A DNA stretch of 64,000 nt, from contig NZ_FOYD01000001.1 of NCBI RefSeq assembly GCF_900115905.1, positions 310,001 through 374,000 of the forward strand, read 5' to 3'. Below the pieces are notes generated by a model that did not search any database, was not told where the DNA came from, and worked only from the letters and a program-made list of their open reading frames with translations. Shown piece by piece: positions 39,369-48,831 of this stretch. The stretch is from Halopseudomonas formosensis. GTDB lineage: Bacteria; Pseudomonadota; Gammaproteobacteria; Pseudomonadales; Pseudomonadaceae. How positions within the stretch are numbered: position 1 is the first letter of the stretch; each line of letters starts with the position of its first letter. Both the position numbers and the translations under genes were made by a program.

Positions 39369-39973
39369 ACGGGATGGTCGGAATGTGTCGGTGGACAGGG
39401 CTGTTTTTGCTGGCAGCTGCTTTTGCCGCCAACGGTCAGGAAGTCTGCAGCGATTCTGTTACAGAAGCCAGTCTGCCCGCCGCTCAGGCGGCTGAAGGGC
39501 AGACTCTGCTGCTCGCCGGGAAGGGGAGGCTGGCGCTTGATCTCGGCAAGTCGGCGGAGACCATTGCTCATCTTCCGGAAATGCTGATCGTCAAATTTGC
39601 TGATGGCGCTACGCTGTCCCATCGTTGGATGGCGCCGTCGGAGCTCCGAGAAGACCAGTCCAGTGATCTGCCCTTTGTGGACTTCATCCGTCTGGTATTT
39701 AGGAAAGACGTGTCCGACGCCCCCAGTGCTGATCGGGCAGAGGCTGATGCCGTCTGGCGCGCAATGGTGTCTGGCTGCATAGATGCCAGGCATTACCGGC
39801 TTGCCGGTACGGATCTTTTTACCTACTCGCAGACGCGAGCCGGTGGTGAGCGCTACCACGCCTTTCTCATTCTCGACGACGACCTTGTTCATTACCTCGA
39901 TGTTCTTGGCAGTGAGTCCCTTGCCGATGCGCTGTTGGCTGGCCTGAGGATACGGGATCGAGCCGGGCCATAA
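39365..39973 (+). CDS. Exported hypothetical protein
   Basis: 202 aa from GTG 39365 (alternatives ATG 39374 or 39383). The N-terminus CRWTGLFLLAAAFAANGQ is a signal peptide, with cleavage likely just before QEVC. The mature part has no recognised domain; it contains two Cys (in EVCSDS and SGCIDARHY) that could form a disulphide in the periplasm. It overlaps the 105-aa gene by four bases and is convergent with the MBL hydrolase gene. Confidence 0.65.
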   Translation: MNGMVGMCRWTGLFLLAAAFAANGQEVCSDSVTEASLPAAQAAEGQTLLLAGKGRLALDLGKSAETIAHLPEMLIVKFADGATLSHRWMAPSELREDQSSDLPFVDFIRLVFRKDVSDAPSADRAEADAVWRAMVSGCIDARHYRLAGTDLFTYSQTRAGGERYHAFLILDDDLVHYLDVLGSESLADALLAGLRIRDRAGP

Positions 39974-40004
39974 TTCCTGTCTCCCGGAGAACCCGTTCGC
40001 CACC

Positions 40005-40871
40005 TTACATCGCCACCTTCCGCACATTCCCCTGCGGCAGCCGCGCCGTATATCTGCCCTTCTCATCCCGCTCTACATAGGCCACGGCAATGTCCCTGTC
40101 GTGGGTGAATACCAGTCTGCCGTTGCGTGCGACCATGTCGTTGAGCAGGGCTTCCTTTTCTTCGATCAGGGTCTCGGGGAAGCGGTCGTAGCCCATGGTG
40201 ATGGGCAGGTGCAGCCAGGGGGCGCCGGGGATGAGGTCGCCGGGGAAGACCACCGGGCCGTCGGGCATGTTGAATTCGGGCAGCATCAGGCCGGGGGTGT
40301 GGCCGTCGCTGAAGCTGAAGCGCCAGTCCTTGCCCAGGGTGGGGGACTGCTGGCCGTCCTTGATCAGTTCCACCCGGCCGCTGGCGTTGAGCAGGTTGAT
40401 CAGCTGGGGGATGAAGGACGCCTGGTCCCTCGGGTGGGGGCGGCGGGCGCGGGCCCAGTGGCGTTCGCCGATGATGAAGGTGGCGTTGGGGAACAGCAGC
40501 TCCGGTTCCTTGCCTTCCTCCCAGGCGGTGAGCAGACCGCCGGCGTGGTCGAAGTGCAGGTGGGTGAGCACCACCACGTCAATGTCGGTATGGCTGAGGC
40601 CGACTTCCTTCAGGCTGTCGAGCAGGACGTGATTGTCCTCGACCACGCCGTAGCGCTCTTTCATCTGCGGTGAGAAGAAGGCACCGATGCCGGTCTCGAT
40701 GAGGATGTTGCGGTCATCCTCCTGCACCAGCAGGGCCCGGCAGCTGAGGGCGATGCGGTTCTGCTCGTCGGTGTCGACCCAGCGGGACCACAGGGCCTTG
40801 GGGGCGTTGCCGAACATGGCGCCGCCGTCCAGGCGCTGACTGTTGCCTTCGAGGGTGGTGAAAGTACGCAT
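40005..40871 (-). CDS. MBL-fold metallo-hydrolase
   Basis: 288-aa metallo-beta-lactamase-fold enzyme, cytoplasmic (no signal peptide). The zinc motif H104-x-H106-x-D108-H109 ([11 protein letters not shown]) is intact, with further ligands in FSDGHTPG and FPGDLIPG and a late His in FTHDRD. Lactonase-, thioesterase- or glyoxalase-like reactions are possible; in this gene group an acyl-CoA thioester or lactone substrate is conceivable. It is the last of four same-strand genes (acyl-CoA synthetase, permease, porin, hydrolase). Confidence 0.85.
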   Translation of the reverse strand: MRTFTTLEGNSQRLDGGAMFGNAPKALWSRWVDTDEQNRIALSCRALLVQEDDRNILIETGIGAFFSPQMKERYGVVEDNHVLLDSLKEVGLSHTDIDVVVLTHLHFDHAGGLLTAWEEGKEPELLFPNATFIIGERHWARARRPHPRDQASFIPQLINLLNASGRVELIKDGQQSPTLGKDWRFSFSDGHTPGLMLPEFNMPDGPVVFPGDLIPGAPWLHLPITMGYDRFPETLIEEKEALLNDMVARNGRLVFTHDRDIAVAYVERDEKGRYTARLPQGNVRKVAM

Positions 40872-40920
40872 GGGGTTCTCCTTGGCCGGCCGCCGGGCGA
40901 GCCCGACGGCCGGGGGCGTG

Positions 40921-42183
40921 TTACAGGTTGAAGGTGTAGCCGATGATCAGCCGGTTCTCGTCCATATCGGTGGCGTAGTTGCTGCGATAGGTCGCGTTGC
41001 GCCAGTGCAGGGACAGGTTCTTCAGCGCGCCGCTCTGGATCACGTAGACCAGATCGGTGTTGCGCTCCCATTCCTTGCCGCGGCCACTGGCATGCTCGAT
41101 GTTGTGGCCATGGGTGTAGCGGTTCATCAGCTTCAGACCGGGCAGACCCAGATCGGCGAAGGAATAGTCATGACGTACCTGCCAGCTGCGTTCGTCGCGG
41201 TTGGCGAAGTCCTGGATCTGCACCAGGTGGGCGAGGAAGGGATCGGTGCCGTTGATGTAGGCAAAGCCGGTGTCGCCTTCCATGTGCTGGTAGCTGGTGC
41301 TGAAGCGGTGCATGCCGGCCTGGTAGCTCAGGCCCAGGCTGGTCATGCGGTTGTCGATATTGCTGCGCCCGGCGTCGCTGGAGTCGGCATGGCGCAGATC
41401 CAGATTCAGACGATGACCGTTCTCCAGCTGCCAGCCGTGACCCAGGGTCAGATAGTGCTGGCGGTAGATGTCCTCCAGCTCGCCGACGTGCCAGCTGACC
41501 TTGGTCTGGTCACTGGCTTGCCAGCTCAGACCGACAAAGTCGAAGGCGCTGGCGTCGACGCCGGCGGCGTTGAGCTGCACGTTCCGTGCACCGCCCATGA
41601 CCGGGGTCATGCGCTCATGGTTGGAGGAATCGCGCAGGTTGATCCGGTCGAAGCGGCCCAGGTCCAGCTTGAGGGGCGCTGACGGATCGCTCTGCAGCCA
41701 GGCGCCGCGAAAGGTCTGCGGCAGCAGGCGGGTGTCGTTGTGCATGGCCAGCGGCAGGGACGGCAGCAGGGTGCCGAGGCGCAGTATATGTCCGTCCAGA
41801 CGCAGGCGGGCGGTCAGGCCCAGCTCGCCGTACTCGTCCATTGCGCGGCCGTCGCTGGTGCTGCGCTTGAGAATGCCGGTGCCGCTGCGCTCGGAGCTGG
41901 AGTCCAGCTTGATGCCGAGCAGGCCGATGGCATCCATACCCAGGCCAAGGCGGCCGGGGGTGTAGCCGGAGTGCCATTCGGCGCGCATGCCCTGGGCCCA
42001 TTCGTCGGCCTTGCTCTGGGTTGCCGCCGCGTGGCGGAAGTCGCGGTTGAAGTACAGGTTGCGCAGGCTGAGGCTGGCGGTGCTGTCTTCGAAGAATTCG
42101 GCCTGGGCGGGCAGGGTGCCGAGGCCACCGCCGAGCAGGGCGGCGGCGATGGCGATGCCTTTGGTCAGGTTGAGTCGGTTCAT
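40921..42183 (-). CDS. OprD-family outer-membrane porin
   Basis: 420 aa from the ATG at 42183 ([20 protein letters not shown], signal peptide cleaved after AQA). The mature N-terminus [20 protein letters not shown] and later [41 protein letters not shown] and C-terminal IIGYTFNL (terminal aromatic/Leu beta-strand) are typical of OprD substrate-specific porins for carboxylates and basic amino acids. Its start overlaps the permease stop by four bases, so porin and permease form a matched outer/inner-membrane uptake pair. Confidence 0.93.
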   Translation of the reverse strand: MNRLNLTKGIAIAAALLGGGLGTLPAQAEFFEDSTASLSLRNLYFNRDFRHAAATQSKADEWAQGMRAEWHSGYTPGRLGLGMDAIGLLGIKLDSSSERSGTGILKRSTSDGRAMDEYGELGLTARLRLDGHILRLGTLLPSLPLAMHNDTRLLPQTFRGAWLQSDPSAPLKLDLGRFDRINLRDSSNHERMTPVMGGARNVQLNAAGVDASAFDFVGLSWQASDQTKVSWHVGELEDIYRQHYLTLGHGWQLENGHRLNLDLRHADSSDAGRSNIDNRMTSLGLSYQAGMHRFSTSYQHMEGDTGFAYINGTDPFLAHLVQIQDFANRDERSWQVRHDYSFADLGLPGLKLMNRYTHGHNIEHASGRGKEWERNTDLVYVIQSGALKNLSLHWRNATYRSNYATDMDENRLIIGYTFNL

Positions 42184-43556
42184 TGTGCGCCCTCCTGGCT
42201 GGTGGTCTTGACGTCGCTGACGCTGCGGAATTTCAGCAGGTGGGTGCGTTCCACCAGGATGTACAGTACGGCTCCGGCGGCCAGGCCCCAGCCCGCGCCG
42301 TAGACTGCCAGTACCACGCCCATGGTGCCGGCGATGCCGCGCTCGGTGTTGTTCTGCAGCTGCTCGAAGCCGACCATCAGGCAGATGTAGCCGGTGAGGA
42401 TCAGCGTCAGCGACAGGGCGATCGGCAGTACCGGCTGGAAGAAGCTCACCAGCGGCAGGATGAACAGCGCCAGGAAGCCGCTGATCCAGAAGGTGCCGGC
42501 ACCGCTGTAAATGGACTCCATCGCATGACGACCATACTTGTAGCGCTCGGCCATGGTGGCGGCTACAGCTGTCCACAGCGGGCCGGCCAGGCCGGGGTAG
42601 GGCGCGAAGAAGGCATGCAGGGCGTTGCGGATGGCAGTAACGAGATGCACACGGTCGATGTTGTTCTCGATCACCTCGTCGGTGCGCAGCTCATCGGCGC
42701 GCTGCATCAGCGACTGGCCGACGATGATGTCACCGAAGGCAATCACGTAGGCGATCACCGCAGTCGGTACCGCCAGCATGAATACCTGGGCATCCGGGAA
42801 GCCGACGGTGAACGGCAGGTAGTTCCACATCTCGCCGAAGGCCGGTGCGGTGATGCCGAACTGCACATCGGGCATGGCGTATTCGCCGGTGGCGATGCCG
42901 ACGAAGATGGCGATCAGGATGCCCGGCACCATGCCGTAGTTGACCACCTTGCGGGCCAGCGGGAAGCGCTGGGTCAGGCCCTGGAAGGACACTGAGAACA
43001 TCAGGTACAGGCAGATCAGACTGCCCAGCACCAGGGACACCGGGGTGTTGGCCAGCCGGCCGCCGGCGTCGATCTCACCGATCAGCGCGGCGATACCGGC
43101 GCCGATGATGATGCCGCCCTTCATCGAGTTGGGTATCAGTCGGACCAGTACGGTGCCGAGCCGGGTGATGCCGAGGAACAGGAAGATCAGGAACACCAGG
43201 AACTGCAGAGCGAACAGCGCCTGGATGGCCTCCGGCCCCGGTTCGAAGTTGCCGAGAAACAGCAGCACCACCGGAATGCCCGGGGTGATCCAGCCGGGGA
43301 CGAAGGGCACCCCGAGCAGGGCCGGCAGCATGAAGCCGACGCCACACACCACCACATAGGCCAGGGCGACCTCGTAGGGCAGGCCCAGGTAGGTCTGCAG
43401 CAGGGGAATCATGCCCAGACTGACCACGAACATGATCAGTGCCTGGAGCATTTCGGCCGCTTCCCAGCGGTAGTGGATGAAGGGCAGGCGGATCTTGAAG
43501 GGGCCGCAGGGCCAGTGGGGTTGCTCTGCGCCGTGGGCGCGCTTGTAGACTTGCAT
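42180..43556 (-). CDS. Family-23 (NCS2-like) solute permease
   Basis: 458-aa polytopic inner-membrane protein with about 12-14 hydrophobic helices. It lacks the classic Q-E/P motif of characterised uracil/xanthine transporters as far as can be seen, but the layout (VPGWITPGIPVVLLFLGN, GGIIIGAGIAALIGEIDAG, TAVIAYVIAFGDIIVGQSLM) is that of solute-carrier-family-23 or SulP-like proteins. Given the adjacent porin and acyl-CoA synthetase, transport of a carboxylic acid is an attractive guess. Its 3' end overlaps the porin start. Confidence 0.75.
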   Translation of the reverse strand: MQVYKRAHGAEQPHWPCGPFKIRLPFIHYRWEAAEMLQALIMFVVSLGMIPLLQTYLGLPYEVALAYVVVCGVGFMLPALLGVPFVPGWITPGIPVVLLFLGNFEPGPEAIQALFALQFLVFLIFLFLGITRLGTVLVRLIPNSMKGGIIIGAGIAALIGEIDAGGRLANTPVSLVLGSLICLYLMFSVSFQGLTQRFPLARKVVNYGMVPGILIAIFVGIATGEYAMPDVQFGITAPAFGEMWNYLPFTVGFPDAQVFMLAVPTAVIAYVIAFGDIIVGQSLMQRADELRTDEVIENNIDRVHLVTAIRNALHAFFAPYPGLAGPLWTAVAATMAERYKYGRHAMESIYSGAGTFWISGFLALFILPLVSFFQPVLPIALSLTLILTGYICLMVGFEQLQNNTERGIAGTMGVVLAVYGAGWGLAAGAVLYILVERTHLLKFRSVSDVKTTSQEGAQ

Positions 43557-43718
43557 GTAAACACTCCTCTGGCCGAACGCCGGGTGCAGGGCAGGAGCGC
43601 CCGGCCTGACGGACGTCGGCTTATTGTTGTTGTGAAACAGGAAATGTTGCCGCGGTACGGCGATTGGCCGCCCGGCACCCCGCAGCGCGGGCTGCGGGGT
43701 ATTCAGGTGTTCAGCGGA

Positions 43719-45347
43719 TCAGCTGGCCTGGCGTTGGCTGGCCCATTCGCGCAGAACGTACTTCTGGATCTTGCCGGTGGAGGTCTTCGGCAGCTCGAGG
43801 AAGACCACGTCCTTGGGCACCTTGAACCCGGCCAGATGCTCGCGGCAGAAGCGCATGATGTCCTGCTCGCTGACCCGCTGGCCGGCCTTGAGGGTGATGA
43901 AGGCGCAGGGTGTTTCGCCCCACTTGTCATCCGGCTTGGCGACCACTGCGGCCTCCAGTACCGCCGGGTGCCGGTAGAGCACGCCTTCGACCTCGATGGT
44001 GGAGATGTTCTCGCCACCGGAGATGATGATGTCCTTGAGGCGGTCCTTGATCTGCACGTAACCGTCCTCGTGCCACACACCCAGGTCGCCGGTATGGAAC
44101 CAGCCGCCCTCGAAGGCTTCGGCGGTGGCGGTCGGGTTCTTCAGGTAGCCCTTCATCACGGTGTTGCCGCGCATGAAGATCTCGCCGATGGTCTGGCCGT
44201 CCTTCGGTACCGGCTGCAGGGTCTTCGGATCGGCGACCATGACCCCTTCCAGGGTCGGGTAGCGCACGCCCTGACGGGATTTGATCTCGGCACGCTCCTC
44301 CAGCGGCAGCTCATCCCACTCGCCGTGCCAGGCACAGATGGTCACGGGACCGTAGGTTTCGGTCAGGCCATAGACGTGGGCCACCTTGATGCCCATCGCC
44401 TCGACCGCGCCGATGACCTTGGCCGGCGGCGCTGCGCCGGCGACCATGGCGTGCACCGGATGGTCGATGGCGGCCTTGGCTTCCGGGGGCATGTTGACCA
44501 GCGCGTTGAGCACGATGGGTGCGCCGCACATGTGGGTGACCTGCTCGTCGTGGATCAGGTTGAGGATCTTCTGCGGGTCGACCCGGCGCAGGCACACGTG
44601 CACACCGGCCATGGCGGTGACTGTCCAGGGGTAGCACCAGCCGTTGCAGTGGAACATCGGCAGGGTCCACAGGTAGACCGGGTGCTGACCCATGTTCCAG
44701 GTCATCTGGTTGCCCATGGCGTTGAGGAAGGCACCGCGGTGGTGGTAGACCACACCCTTGGGGTTGCCGGTGGTGCCGGAGGTGTAGTTGAGGCTGATGG
44801 CGTCCCACTCGTCATCCGGCAGTTGCCAGGCAAATTCGGGATCGCCCTCGGCGAGGAAGGCTTCGTAGTCCAGCTCGCTGGTGGGCTGACCTTCGCCGTA
44901 CTCGGGGTCGTTGACGTCGATCACCAGCGGCGGATGGTCGAGCATGCCGATGGCCGAGTGCACTATGTCATGGAATTCGCGGTCGGCGATCAGCACCTTG
45001 GCTTCGCCATGCTGCAGCATGAAAGCGATGGCTTCGGCGTCCAGGCGCACATTCAGGGTGTTGAGCACCGCACCGATCATGGGCACGCCGAAGTGGGCTT
45101 CGAGCATTTCCGGAATATTGGGCAGCAGGGCGGCGACGGTGTCGCCCTTGCCGATGCCGCGATTCTTCAGGGCGGAGGCCAGGCGACGGCAACGGGTGTA
45201 GGTCTCGGCCCAGTTGCGGCGCACGGCACCATGTACCACGGCGGGATAGTCGGGATAAACACTGGCGGTGCGCTCGATGAAGGTCAGCGGCGACAGGGCA
45301 GTGTGGTTGACGGCGGTGGCCGGCAGGCCTTCCTGAAAGATGGACAT
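43719..45347 (-). CDS. Acyl-CoA synthetase (AMP-forming, DmdB-like)
   Basis: 542-aa adenylate-forming ligase: P-loop-like YTSGTTGNPKGV, GLTETYG, GWFHTGDLG, DRLKDIIISGGENI and the catalytic Lys in TSTGKIQKYVLR. The N-terminus (GLPATAVNHTALSPLTFIER) is that of the short/medium-chain acyl-CoA synthetase group that includes methylmercaptopropionate-CoA ligase DmdB. The substrate here is unknown: a short-chain, branched or sulphur-containing acid are all possible. First gene of a four-gene set with permease, porin and hydrolase; a promoter region with three TTATCC dyads lies directly upstream. Confidence 0.88.
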   Translation of the reverse strand: MSIFQEGLPATAVNHTALSPLTFIERTASVYPDYPAVVHGAVRRNWAETYTRCRRLASALKNRGIGKGDTVAALLPNIPEMLEAHFGVPMIGAVLNTLNVRLDAEAIAFMLQHGEAKVLIADREFHDIVHSAIGMLDHPPLVIDVNDPEYGEGQPTSELDYEAFLAEGDPEFAWQLPDDEWDAISLNYTSGTTGNPKGVVYHHRGAFLNAMGNQMTWNMGQHPVYLWTLPMFHCNGWCYPWTVTAMAGVHVCLRRVDPQKILNLIHDEQVTHMCGAPIVLNALVNMPPEAKAAIDHPVHAMVAGAAPPAKVIGAVEAMGIKVAHVYGLTETYGPVTICAWHGEWDELPLEERAEIKSRQGVRYPTLEGVMVADPKTLQPVPKDGQTIGEIFMRGNTVMKGYLKNPTATAEAFEGGWFHTGDLGVWHEDGYVQIKDRLKDIIISGGENISTIEVEGVLYRHPAVLEAAVVAKPDDKWGETPCAFITLKAGQRVSEQDIMRFCREHLAGFKVPKDVVFLELPKTSTGKIQKYVLREWASQRQAS

Positions 45348-45352
45348 GGCAC

Positions 45353-45498
45353 TTATCCTGTATGGCGTTTTATTAGCTCTTGTTTAGAAAGAATGCCATT
45401 ATCGAGACGGCATCCTTCTGGTTCTTGGAATCTTTTATAGGTTATCCGTTAAAGGATTGGAAGTATTACTAAGGTGGTATAGTAGTTATCCTATAAGG
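45353..45498. promoter_or_regulatory. Divergent promoter region with three TTATCC dyads
   Basis: The gap between the acyl-CoA synthetase and kinase genes is AT-rich and holds three similar imperfect dyads: TTATCC-TGTAT-GG (45353-45365), TTATCC-GTTAAA-GGAT (45442-45457) and TTATCC-TATAA-GG (45486-45498). Such repeated half-sites between a catabolic operon and a two-component system suggest binding sites for the LuxR-type regulator encoded next door. Confidence 0.5.
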
Positions 45499-45504
45499 TG
45501 ATGC

Positions 45505-46977
45505 GTGCCTGATAAGAATAAACACGCCGCCCCAGCACGAGGCTGGTGGCTGCCCGCTGCAGACCCCCAGCCCGCGTTGGTGCTGGACGCCCGTGCCCGC
45601 CTGTGTGACTGGAATCCAGCCATGCATGCCTGGCTCAGCGCCGGGCTGGCGCCTGATCTGCTGCTGCCGAAAAACCTCGCCCATCTGGTCCAGGCGGTGC
45701 TGGAACAACAGCGTGCCATCGAGGATGTGCGCGTGGCGGTGCCCGACGGACGGCAGCTGCTGTGGAGCTTCTTTGCCCTCACCGATGGCCATGTGCAGGG
45801 GCGTGCCCGGGATGCCACCGAGACCCTGAGTACCTTTCAGCAGGCGCAGCAGGCGCGACGGCTGTATCGTCTGATCATCGAGAACACCACCGACCTCATC
45901 TCCCGGCACACACCTGGCGGCGAATTCCTCGACGCCTCCCCGGCGGCCTGGGCTCTGCTGGGCTACTGGCCGGAGCAATTGCGCGGTACTCGCATCCAGG
46001 AGCTGATCCACCCCCAGGAGCGTGATGAACTGGTGCAGCGCTATTCCCGGGCGCTGGAGCAGGACGGCTACCTCACCCTGAGTTACCGCATCCGCCACAG
46101 GGATGGCCATTACCTGTGGTTCGAGACCGCCAGCCGGGCTATTCGCGAGACCTATACCGGCAGTGTGGTGGAGGTGGTCAGCGTGTCCCGGGACATCACC
46201 GAACGGGTGCGCAGCGAGGAGCACAACCGGCGCCTGCAGGAAGAGCTGACCCATGCCACGCGCCTGGCCACCCTCGGCGAGCTGGCCTCGGGCATCGCCC
46301 ATGAGATCAATCAGCCGCTGGCGGCCATCGTCAATTACGCCAGCGCCAGTCAGCGGTATCTGACGGCAATGCAGGCCGATGCCGAGCTGGTCCAGCGCCT
46401 GACCCTGGGGCTGGAGCGCATCAACAGTCACGCCCAGCATGCCGCCGAGGTAATCAAGCGGCTGCGCGCCTTTCTGCGCAAGGGGCCGCGCAAGGCGCAG
46501 CGCATCAATCCGGCGCAGTTGGCAGCCGATGCGCTGCGACTCTGCGCCTGGGAGGCCCAGCAACAGCAGGTGGAGATCATCCAGCAGATACCGGCCGAAC
46601 TGCCCGATGTGCACGTGGACCCGGTGCTGATCCAGCAGGTGCTGCTCAACCTGCTGCGCAATGCCATCGAGGCCAATCAGGAAACCCACCCGGACAGTCC
46701 CTCGCGGATCTGGCTGACACTGAGTCAGGATGAACGCCGGGTGCATCTGGAAGTCACCGACCAGGGGCCGGGACTGGCCCCCGAACAACTGGCCAGCCTG
46801 TTCACGCCGTTCTTCACCAGCAAGGAAGACGGCCTGGGACTGGGGCTGTCCATGAGTCAAAGCATCATCGAGGGCTTCGGCGGCGGGCTGGAAGCGCGCC
46901 CGGCCGAGAGCGGCGGCCTGTGCCTGCATGGCTGGCTGCCGGTATTGCCCGCACAGGAACAGGTAACGGAGAAGTGA
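45505..46977 (+). CDS. Cytoplasmic PAS sensor histidine kinase
   Basis: 490 aa from GTG 45505 (AAGGTG ribosome site; the ATG at 45501 is out of frame). No membrane segments. A variable N-terminal PAS-like region (~1-110), a clear PAS/PAC (~115-240; LGYWPEQLRGTRIQELIHP), the phosphoacceptor His266 in GIAHEINQPLAAIVNYAS, and a C-terminal ATPase (NLLRNAIEANQ; DQGPGL; DGLGLGLSMSQSIIEGFGG). The H-box is of the FixL type. It is two bases upstream of its response regulator and divergent from the acyl-CoA synthetase operon it probably controls. Confidence 0.92.
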   Translation: MPDKNKHAAPARGWWLPAADPQPALVLDARARLCDWNPAMHAWLSAGLAPDLLLPKNLAHLVQAVLEQQRAIEDVRVAVPDGRQLLWSFFALTDGHVQGRARDATETLSTFQQAQQARRLYRLIIENTTDLISRHTPGGEFLDASPAAWALLGYWPEQLRGTRIQELIHPQERDELVQRYSRALEQDGYLTLSYRIRHRDGHYLWFETASRAIRETYTGSVVEVVSVSRDITERVRSEEHNRRLQEELTHATRLATLGELASGIAHEINQPLAAIVNYASASQRYLTAMQADAELVQRLTLGLERINSHAQHAAEVIKRLRAFLRKGPRKAQRINPAQLAADALRLCAWEAQQQQVEIIQQIPAELPDVHVDPVLIQQVLLNLLRNAIEANQETHPDSPSRIWLTLSQDERRVHLEVTDQGPGLAPEQLASLFTPFFTSKEDGLGLGLSMSQSIIEGFGGGLEARPAESGGLCLHGWLPVLPAQEQVTEK

Positions 46978-46979
46978 AT

Positions 46980-47618
46980 ATGGAGATGCATCAGCAGCGC
47001 GTGTATGTGGTGGACGACGATCAGGGCATGCTGGAGTCCACCGTCTGGCTGCTGGAATCGGTAGGTCTGCAGGCGGTGCCCTTCACCTCCGGCCAGTCCT
47101 TTCTCGACAGCTGCAGCGAAGACATACCGGCCTGCGTACTGCTGGATATCCGCATGCCCGGCATGGGCGGGCTGGCGGTGCAGGACGCCCTACGCGAGCG
47201 CGGCAGTCAGCTGCCGGTGATCTTCGTCAGCGCCCATGCCGATGTGCCCATAGTGGTACGCGCCTTCCGCGCCGGGGCGGTGGATTTCATCGAAAAGCCC
47301 TACAACGAGCAGCTGCTGCTGGACAGCGTGCAACGGGCCCTGCGCCAGCGTGCGCGTCCCTCCGCCGCAGGACCACAGGCGAGCGAAGTACAGCAGCGCC
47401 TGGATCAGCTCACCCCACGGGAGCGGGACGTGCTGCTGCCGCTGGTACAGGGCCGCAGCAACCGCGAGATAGCCGAGCAGCTGGGCATCAGCGTCAAGAC
47501 CGTGGATCTGTACCGCTCCAGGGTGATGAAACGCATGCAGGCTGACAGCCTGCCGGCACTGGTGGGAATGTGTATCGGGGTGGGGTTGGTGGAGCCCTTT
47601 ACCCTGCAGCCACGCTGA
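46980..47618 (+). CDS. FixJ-type response regulator (REC-LuxR)
   Basis: 212 aa from ATG 46980 with GGAG in the kinase 3' end. Receiver domain: acidic pocket VDDDQG, phosphoacceptor Asp56 in LLDIRMPGMGG, and EKPYNEQLLLDSV with the conserved Lys. C-terminal LuxR/GerE helix-turn-helix (LTPRERDVLLPLVQGRSNRE then IAEQLGISVKTVDLYRSRVM). It is the FixJ/StyR/TodT-like class that commonly activates catabolic operons. Likely targets are the three dyads 1.5 kb upstream. Confidence 0.94.
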   Translation: MEMHQQRVYVVDDDQGMLESTVWLLESVGLQAVPFTSGQSFLDSCSEDIPACVLLDIRMPGMGGLAVQDALRERGSQLPVIFVSAHADVPIVVRAFRAGAVDFIEKPYNEQLLLDSVQRALRQRARPSAAGPQASEVQQRLDQLTPRERDVLLPLVQGRSNREIAEQLGISVKTVDLYRSRVMKRMQADSLPALVGMCIGVGLVEPFTLQPR

Positions 47619-47666
47619 GGATCGGGCCGATGGACCGGGCAACCGTTGCGGTTGCCCGGCATGCGT

Positions 47667-48818
47667 TTACAGCGGATAGTTTTTCAGCTCCCGGGCGATC
47701 AGCAGGCGCTGGATTTCGCTGGTGCCTTCGTAGATCTGGGTGATGCGCGCATCGCGGTACAGCCGTTCCACCGGGTAATCCTCCAGATAGCCGTAGCCAC
47801 CGTGGATCTGCACGGCGTGGGAGCACACCTGCTCGGCGATCTCGCTGGCGAACAGTTTGGCCTGGGAGGCTTCCGACAGGCAGGGTACACCCTCGGTACG
47901 CAGGCGCGCGGCGTGCAGGATCAGCAGGCGTGCGGCGTTGATGCGGGTATGCATGTCCGCCAGCATGTTGGCCACGCTCTGGTGCTCGGTCAGGGGCACA
48001 CCGAACTGGGTGCGTTCGCGGGCGTAGGTCAGCGCCGCCTCGAAGGCCGCACGGGCGATACCCACGGACTGGGCGGCGATGCCGATGCGGCCGCCTTCCA
48101 GGTTGGACAGGGCAATGGCCAGACCCTTGCCGCGGGGGCCGAGCAGGTTGGCCTCGGGGATGCGGCAGTTGTCCAGGGTCACGGCGCAGGTGTCCGAGCC
48201 GCGGATGCCCATCTTGTGTTCCATGCGTTCGATCTTGAAGCCCGGGGTGTTGGTGGGGACCAGGAAGGCCGACAGACCTTTCTTGCCCAGTTCCGGGTCG
48301 GTCACCGCGAAGACGATGGCCAGGTGCGCGCGCTTGGCGTTGCTGACGAACTGCTTGGCGCCGTTGAGCACCCACTCGCCGTTTTCCAGTACCGCGCGGG
48401 TGCGCAGGTTGTTGGCTTCTGAGCCAGCCTGGGGCTCGGTCAGGGCGAAGCAGCCGATCTTGCGGCCGGCGGCCAGATCCGGCAGCCAGGCTTCCTGCTG
48501 TTCGGGGGTACCGAAGTTGAGCAGGGGGCCGCAGCCCACGGAGTTGTGGATGCTCATCATGGCGCCGGTAGCGCTGCAGCCGGCGGCGATTTCCTCGACC
48601 GCCAGGGCGTAGGCGACATAGTCGACGTAGCTGCCGCCCCATTCCTCGGGCACCACCATGCCGAGCAGGCCGAGTTCGCCCATCTGGCTCACCACGGCAT
48701 CGTCGATCCAGCCGGACTTGTCCCACTCGGCGGCCCGGGGCGCCAGCTCGCTCTGGGCGAACTGGCGGGCCATGTCGCGGATCATCCGCTGGTCTTCATT
48801 GAGTTCGATATCGTGCAT
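47667..48818 (-). CDS. Acyl-CoA dehydrogenase, probably isobutyryl-CoA dehydrogenase
   Basis: 383 aa from the ATG at 48818; the longer open frame upstream overlaps the hydrolase gene. Signature motifs [14 protein letters not shown] and [20 protein letters not shown] are intact, and the catalytic Glu region is YEGTSEIQR. In this gene group (mmsA, mmsB, enoyl-CoA hydratase, 3-hydroxyisobutyryl-CoA hydrolase) the expected substrate is isobutyryl-CoA from valine. FAD-dependent, with electrons passed to ETF. It is the last gene of the operon, convergent with the response regulator. Confidence 0.88.
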   Translation of the reverse strand: MHDIELNEDQRMIRDMARQFAQSELAPRAAEWDKSGWIDDAVVSQMGELGLLGMVVPEEWGGSYVDYVAYALAVEEIAAGCSATGAMMSIHNSVGCGPLLNFGTPEQQEAWLPDLAAGRKIGCFALTEPQAGSEANNLRTRAVLENGEWVLNGAKQFVSNAKRAHLAIVFAVTDPELGKKGLSAFLVPTNTPGFKIERMEHKMGIRGSDTCAVTLDNCRIPEANLLGPRGKGLAIALSNLEGGRIGIAAQSVGIARAAFEAALTYARERTQFGVPLTEHQSVANMLADMHTRINAARLLILHAARLRTEGVPCLSEASQAKLFASEIAEQVCSHAVQIHGGYGYLEDYPVERLYRDARITQIYEGTSEIQRLLIARELKNYPL

Positions 48819-48831
48819 TTCTGTCTCTCCG

